Positions 14,552 through 18,532 of a stretch of 18,532 nt of DNA are shown here, in pieces. The position numbers and the translations under genes were made by a program. Every line of letters begins with the position of its first letter. The stretch's first letter is position 1. The DNA is from 0-14-3-00-62-12 sp034440555 (GTDB taxonomy: Bacteria; Pseudomonadota; Gammaproteobacteria; Xanthomonadales; Ahniellaceae). The notes below the pieces were generated by a model. That model was not told the DNA's origin, did not search any database, and saw nothing but the letters and a program-made list of their open reading frames with translations. The DNA is taken from positions 1 to 18,532 of the forward strand of contig JAWXCG010000230.1 of NCBI GenBank assembly GCA_034440555.1. The letters are read 5' to 3'.

Positions 14552-17500
14552 TGCCCGAGTATCTATGGTGCGAAGACTGTCCCGGCCCGACCTGCATGAC
14601 GATGCTTCGACTGCTCCTTGGTTTTCTTGGTGTGATGGTCTTCGCGGTCGCGGGCGCAGCAGAAATGGGCGCTCTGCCAGCGAGAACCTGGGGCGTACGC
14701 GAGCTTCAAGTCGGCGAGGGCTATCCGCATCCGCCGTTCTATGCGTTGGCACAGTCGAAAGAGGGATTGATCTACGCGGGCGATGGATCGGGAATACTGG
14801 AGTTTGATGGGCGTCAGTGGCGGCGACTGCAATTAGATAGCCACGGCGCGATCACGATGCTGGGCGCGCCACGTTCCGGTGGATTGGTGGTCGGCGGCGC
14901 CGAGTATCTGCGGGTCTTCCCTGACGCGCTCGCGCCTGAGCGGGCTCAAGATCCGGGGCGCGAAATTCCGGGTGGATTGCGTGGCAGCGCAGAATTCTGG
15001 GAGTTTGCCGAAGACGCCCGGCAATGGTGCGCGCGTTCGACTTCCCTGTTGGTGTGTTCCTCAGCAGAAAGGTTCAGAGGATTTCGCTCCCAGACAGGAT
15101 TTGGACGGATGTTTCAGGGCCACGATGCCATTTATGTGCAGGAAGACGGCGTCGGGCTGAGCCAAGTGTTGCTTGATGGTCCCAAGCTGGTCCCAGGCGG
15201 CGAAGCATTTGCCGACATCGGCATCTTCACACTGGTGGAGTCGGTGGACGGGCGCTTCACGGTCATCACCAAGGAACCCGTGGGGATCTGGGAGTGGGGC
15301 CGCGGAACCACGCCGAATAGCCGGTCCGAACCTTCTCTTGAGCGCGTCAACTTCCCCATCGGCGTTGGCCTGCAGCCCATTCCTGGGCGACTGGTGCTGC
15401 CGGAGGAAAATGGCGGAGTGGCGATTCTGGGTGCGAATGGCGCGCTCCAGGATCGCATTGAAGCATCCGATCTGGGCGTTGCGCCGGGGGCACAAGCGCT
15501 CATGTTTGACCGCGAAGGCGGACTTTGGGTCGCCTGGCGAACGGCGATTTCGCGCATCGAGTACCCCTCGCGCTTGTCGATTTTCCCCATGCCCGAATCG
15601 GTTTATGGCGAGTCGCTTTCCCTGACAAGAACAAGTTCTGGGCTATCGACCTGGAGAGGGCGAAGCGCGTTTGTGCTGGTTCCCACTCAGCACTCTGCGC
15701 GTTGGACGCTGCAGGAGATGCCCACCAAGACCGAAGTCATCATGGAAATGGGTCAGGTACATGGCGTTGACTACACCGCAACGGTGCGCGGACTTTGGCC
15801 GCTGCGCGAGAACAAGCCGGCATTGCCGGAAGAAGTTGTGTTCATGGTTGCCGCGGTCGCAGGCGAGGCAGGCGGGGTATGGGCCGGCCTTCGCAAGGGC
15901 ATCGTTCGACTGAATTTGAATGCGGAACGTTGGACGGAAGAATCCAGGCAGAAGCTTTCTTTCGATGTGGTCTCCATCAAACAAACCGATCCGCACACGC
16001 TTTGGCTCGGATCATTCGTGGGCCGGGTCGCGCACCTGCATCTGGGAAGCGAGCTGGACCTGAAAGACGCTACGGTTTCGGAGTTTGGTCAGGAGGCCGG
16101 ATTGCCGCAGGGAACGATCACGGCAGAGACGCTCGATGACCGGGTCTTGTTCCTGGTTAAGGGCGCTGGCTTCCTCGAGTTTCGGGAAGGACGGTTTGAG
16201 CCCAGCGCTGCCGTTCCCTTCGCCGAGACCGGGGGGATCACCGCCGCGAAAATCATCGACAATAAGCAAATGCTCGTCAGCGGTTCAGCCGGGAGAGTAA
16301 AACTCCTGAAGCGGGACATTGCCGGCGTGTTCCGTTTGCAGGCCAGCGTCTTTGATGAAATCGCCGGTATTGGCATCACCCGCTCGATTCATGCGGATCC
16401 TGACGGAATTATCTGGCTGGCTGCGGACTCCGGAATCGTCAGGGTGGATCCGAAAGTCGAGCTGCCGCGCGCGAAGCCGCCATTGGTGCTGATTCGAGAA
16501 GTGTCGACCGACAAAGGTGCGTTGTTTGCTGGCGCGGGTAGGGTGCCGGCGGTCGCGGTGAAGGAGGGCTCAAACCTCCGATTCGGGTATGCCTTGCCCA
16601 GCTACCATGCCCCCGAGATGAATCGCTACCGCTCGCGCATTCGTCACCAACCCGGCGATGAAGCCTGGAGCAACTGGAGTAACGAAACGCGGCGCGATTT
16701 CACCAATCTGCCGGCCGGAGCTTTGGTGTTCGAAGTGGAAGCGCTGGACGCGGCCGGAGTCAGCGGCGGTGTTGCCTCGGTGCCGATTACGGTCTCCGCG
16801 CCCTGGTATCGACGCAGCTGGGCACTGGTTGCATTCTGGATCCTGGGTCTGGCGCTGGCATGGATTGGCGTGCAGTGGCGCGTTCGTGCGCTTCGCGCGC
16901 GCAGTGCCGAGCTTGAGCGGCTGGTCGCGATCAAGACCGAGGCGCTGCTGATCGCGGCGACCACCGATCCACTGACCGGTCTTTGGAATCGTCACCGCTT
17001 CGGCGAATGGATGCGCGATGAGGTCATTGGGCTGGATGCCAAAGCCCCTGGGGCGAAGGCCGAAGATGCGGTGGATCTTTTTGTCTGCGTGATTGACCTC
17101 GATCATTTCAAACGCGTCAATGATCAACACGGGCATGCAGCGGGTGATGTCGTGCTCAAGGCAGTCGCAAACCGGCTCTTGAGTTTCAAGCGCAAGGAGG
17201 ACTTGATATTCCGTTTCGGCGGAGAGGAATTCGTTTACTTCGGAGTGCGCCGACATCGCGACGAAGGCAAGAAATTGGCGGAAGACATTGTGGACGAAAT
17301 AGCGCACATCAATGTCGAACTGGACAGCGGCGTGTTGATCGAACCGAAAGCCTCCGTGGGTTGGTCGGTATACCCGTTCTATCGCGAACGCGCGGACCTG
17401 TTCAGTCTCGACTTTGTCGTCGGTGTCGCCGATCGCGCCCTGTATCTCGCAAAACAACACGGCCGCAATCGCGCCTGTGGCTATCTACCCAACCTAGCTG

Positions 17501-17580
17501 TCGATGGCCTCGATCGGACCCAAGCGGATTGGCGAACGCAGGTCTTCAGCCGACATCCTGATTTCCTGAAGAAAATCTAG
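14551..17580 (+). CDS. Membrane sensor diguanylate cyclase: periplasmic propeller, Y_Y_Y, TM, GGDEF
   Basis: A 1009-residue protein that should make cyclic di-GMP in response to a periplasmic ligand. An N-terminal signal (MTMLRLLLGFLGVMVFAVAGAA) starts at residue 16; the ATG at 14551 has a weak AGG ahead of it, and ATGs at 14596 and 14602 are plausible true starts. Residues about 40-635 are propeller repeats (EGLIYAGDGSGILEFDGRQW, AGEAGGVWAGLRKGIVRLN). About 640-752 is a Y_Y_Y domain (NLRFGYALPSYHAPEMNRYRSR, abridged). One membrane helix lies at about 757-777, then a short coil (RARSAELERLVAIKTEALL). The GGDEF domain has DPLTGLWNRHRF, DLDHFKRVND and an active-site GGEEF at 890-894. The inhibitory site RxxD (RKED, 881-884) lies exactly five residues before it. 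All expected cyclase residues are present. The gene is divergent from the peptide-oxygenase operon. Confidence 0.88.
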   Translation: MPEYLWCEDCPGPTCMTMLRLLLGFLGVMVFAVAGAAEMGALPARTWGVRELQVGEGYPHPPFYALAQSKEGLIYAGDGSGILEFDGRQWRRLQLDSHGAITMLGAPRSGGLVVGGAEYLRVFPDALAPERAQDPGREIPGGLRGSAEFWEFAEDARQWCARSTSLLVCSSAERFRGFRSQTGFGRMFQGHDAIYVQEDGVGLSQVLLDGPKLVPGGEAFADIGIFTLVESVDGRFTVITKEPVGIWEWGRGTTPNSRSEPSLERVNFPIGVGLQPIPGRLVLPEENGGVAILGANGALQDRIEASDLGVAPGAQALMFDREGGLWVAWRTAISRIEYPSRLSIFPMPESVYGESLSLTRTSSGLSTWRGRSAFVLVPTQHSARWTLQEMPTKTEVIMEMGQVHGVDYTATVRGLWPLRENKPALPEEVVFMVAAVAGEAGGVWAGLRKGIVRLNLNAERWTEESRQKLSFDVVSIKQTDPHTLWLGSFVGRVAHLHLGSELDLKDATVSEFGQEAGLPQGTITAETLDDRVLFLVKGAGFLEFREGRFEPSAAVPFAETGGITAAKIIDNKQMLVSGSAGRVKLLKRDIAGVFRLQASVFDEIAGIGITRSIHADPDGIIWLAADSGIVRVDPKVELPRAKPPLVLIREVSTDKGALFAGAGRVPAVAVKEGSNLRFGYALPSYHAPEMNRYRSRIRHQPGDEAWSNWSNETRRDFTNLPAGALVFEVEALDAAGVSGGVASVPITVSAPWYRRSWALVAFWILGLALAWIGVQWRVRALRARSAELERLVAIKTEALLIAATTDPLTGLWNRHRFGEWMRDEVIGLDAKAPGAKAEDAVDLFVCVIDLDHFKRVNDQHGHAAGDVVLKAVANRLLSFKRKEDLIFRFGGEEFVYFGVRRHRDEGKKLAEDIVDEIAHINVELDSGVLIEPKASVGWSVYPFYRERADLFSLDFVVGVADRALYLAKQHGRNRACGYLPNLAVDGLDRTQADWRTQVFSRHPDFLKKI

Positions 17581-17634
17581 CGTGGCGTGCTAAAGCGTTT
17601 TGCGATGGCCATTCCCGTGCCCAAAGAATCGATT

Positions 17635-17680
17635 CCCGGGAAAACAGGCGAAAACAGGCGGCAGAGTCTGATGATTCCCC
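17635..17680. repeat. Degenerate copy of the GAAAACAGG/CAGAGTC element
   Basis: Two tandem GAAAACAGGC units are followed by GGCAGAGTCTGATGATTCCCC. The copy near 9196 has tandem GAAAACAGG then GTCAGAGTCCCATT. It lies between the cyclase stop and the transposase remnant. Confidence 0.45.
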
Positions 17681-17744
17681 ATAAAATTACCTTGTGAGCA
17701 CGGCATTTGCGACGCTCCTGATGAGCGACTTCACTGCGCTCGAT

Positions 17745-18494
17745 TTAGGCCTCCAGCGATCGTTTTGCAGAAGCTGCCATCCGACCCGATGCCGGGAGAC
17801 GATGGTTCGGTGCGCAGTCCCTGCGCACAATCTCGAAATTGCCAAGCGCTTTGGCTTTCCGACGCGACAGCGCATGCAAGTGCTTGCACTGCACCCACTG
17901 ATCCGCTGCATCGACAGCCCCAACAGGCTTAACCAGCGCGCTTCCGCGCAATCGGCCGACGCAGTGCCAGCCCGTTGCGGACACCGCCTTGAACCAGGGT
18001 AATTTGAATCCTGCATCAGTCACCAGTACCGGCGTCGCGCCAACGGGCATCATCAGCTCCAGTGCACGCAACGGCGCTTGCTCATGCTGCGGCGCATTGC
18101 ACTCTTTGGCCGGCGTCACGCGCTCCCACAGCGTCAGCGCCCGTCCACCCACCGCTAAAGCCGCGCACAGCAGATAGTAGTTACCGCGCCGATTCACTGG
18201 CGACCCATCCACAATGATCGCCGACTGCGGCTGACACCGGCACCACCGACCCATCGCCGTTTAAATTAACTCGCGCTCATCAGCGAGATGCACATTGCTC
18301 AACAAACAATCGACGCGCTTCAGTGGCGTGGCAACTCGTTCGCAACCCGACCAGGATCGCGCCAGGTCCATCAGTACCAGTCGTCGCCCCTCGATCAATG
18401 CAGCCACCGACCCGAGTAATGCATCGCGCCGACGCGCATGCATCGGGTCCAGCGCGGAGCGCAAACACTTCTGCAACAATTTGACTGCGTGCAT
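17745..18494 (-). pseudogene. IS4-type transposase, broken by a stop codon and C-terminally truncated
   Basis: The ATG at 18494 has GGGAGG eight bases upstream. The first 77 codons (MHAVKLLQKCL...NVHLADERELI) end at an in-frame TAA (18263-18261), exactly where relatives have a Tyr after a similar ERExxI motif. The frame then continues without a shift: AIIVDGSPVNRRG, ALAVGGRALTLWERV, LVTDAGFKLPWFKA, CVGRLRG. These are the hallmarks of the IS4 DDE family, with the first Asp in IIVDG and the second in TDAGF. The reading frame ends at 17745 after about 250 codons, where relatives run to roughly 400; the Y-R-E-K region with the third catalytic residue is missing. The gene is therefore inactive unless complemented. 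The window ends within the element's upstream flank. Confidence 0.75.
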
Positions 18495-18532
18495 GGCAGG
18501 ACCTCCCTCTGTGTTTGGCGACAAAGAGCAGA

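Noticed and set aside
1..18532. CRISPR array, tRNA or rRNA genes
   Set aside because: No regularly spaced direct repeats, cloverleaf or rRNA-like conserved stretches were seen by eye.

Overview
The window is GC-rich, densely coded DNA, most likely from a gammaproteobacterium close to the Xanthomonadales. This placement rests on style, not on a marker gene. The clues are secreted proteins with a mature N-terminal VDGFE motif, C-terminal IPTL-like sorting tails, a very large periplasmic-propeller GGDEF sensor, and repeated GGGTCAG intergenic elements. No rRNA, tRNA, CRISPR array or prophage was seen.

Layout. (1) 1-283 is the start of a secreted protein that runs off the left edge. It is followed by a spacer with a relic of an IS4-type element. 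(2) 719-3960 on the minus strand is a two-gene unit with a 4-base overlap: a one-pass Pro-rich membrane protein and an apolipoprotein N-acyltransferase with about 290 extra C-terminal residues. (3) 4086-6931 on the minus strand holds two separately exported hydrolases, an SGNH/GDSL esterase-like protein with a Ca-binding loop and an S1 serine protease. The esterase has a good promoter and two perfect hairpins in its leader. (4) 7457-10165 holds two convergent genes for surface or secreted proteins, an ice-binding-like (DUF3494) adhesin and an internally duplicated beta-rich protein. Both end in IPTL-CTERM-like tails, and an intrinsic terminator lies between them. (5) 10459-11388 encodes a DUF6929-like protein.

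(6) 11720-14466 on the minus strand is the most interesting part. A 61-residue peptide with a proline-rich tail lies 3 bases upstream of a 2-oxoglutarate/Fe(II) oxygenase with an extra N-terminal domain. A cysteine-dioxygenase-like cupin protein with a helical C-terminal domain follows. This looks like a precursor peptide plus two iron enzymes, a candidate undescribed peptide-modification (RiPP-like) system. (7) Divergent from it, 14551-17580 encodes a 1009-residue propeller / Y_Y_Y / TM / GGDEF diguanylate cyclase with intact GGEEF and I-site motifs. (8) The right edge is a broken IS4-type transposase with an in-frame stop and a missing C-terminus. Its upstream end matches the relic near the left edge.

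Most gene products are exported or membrane proteins (envelope lipoprotein maturation, secreted hydrolases, surface adhesins, a c-di-GMP sensor), so the region reads as a cell-envelope and surface neighbourhood patched with small repeats. Function calls come from motifs read by eye. No database search was run.
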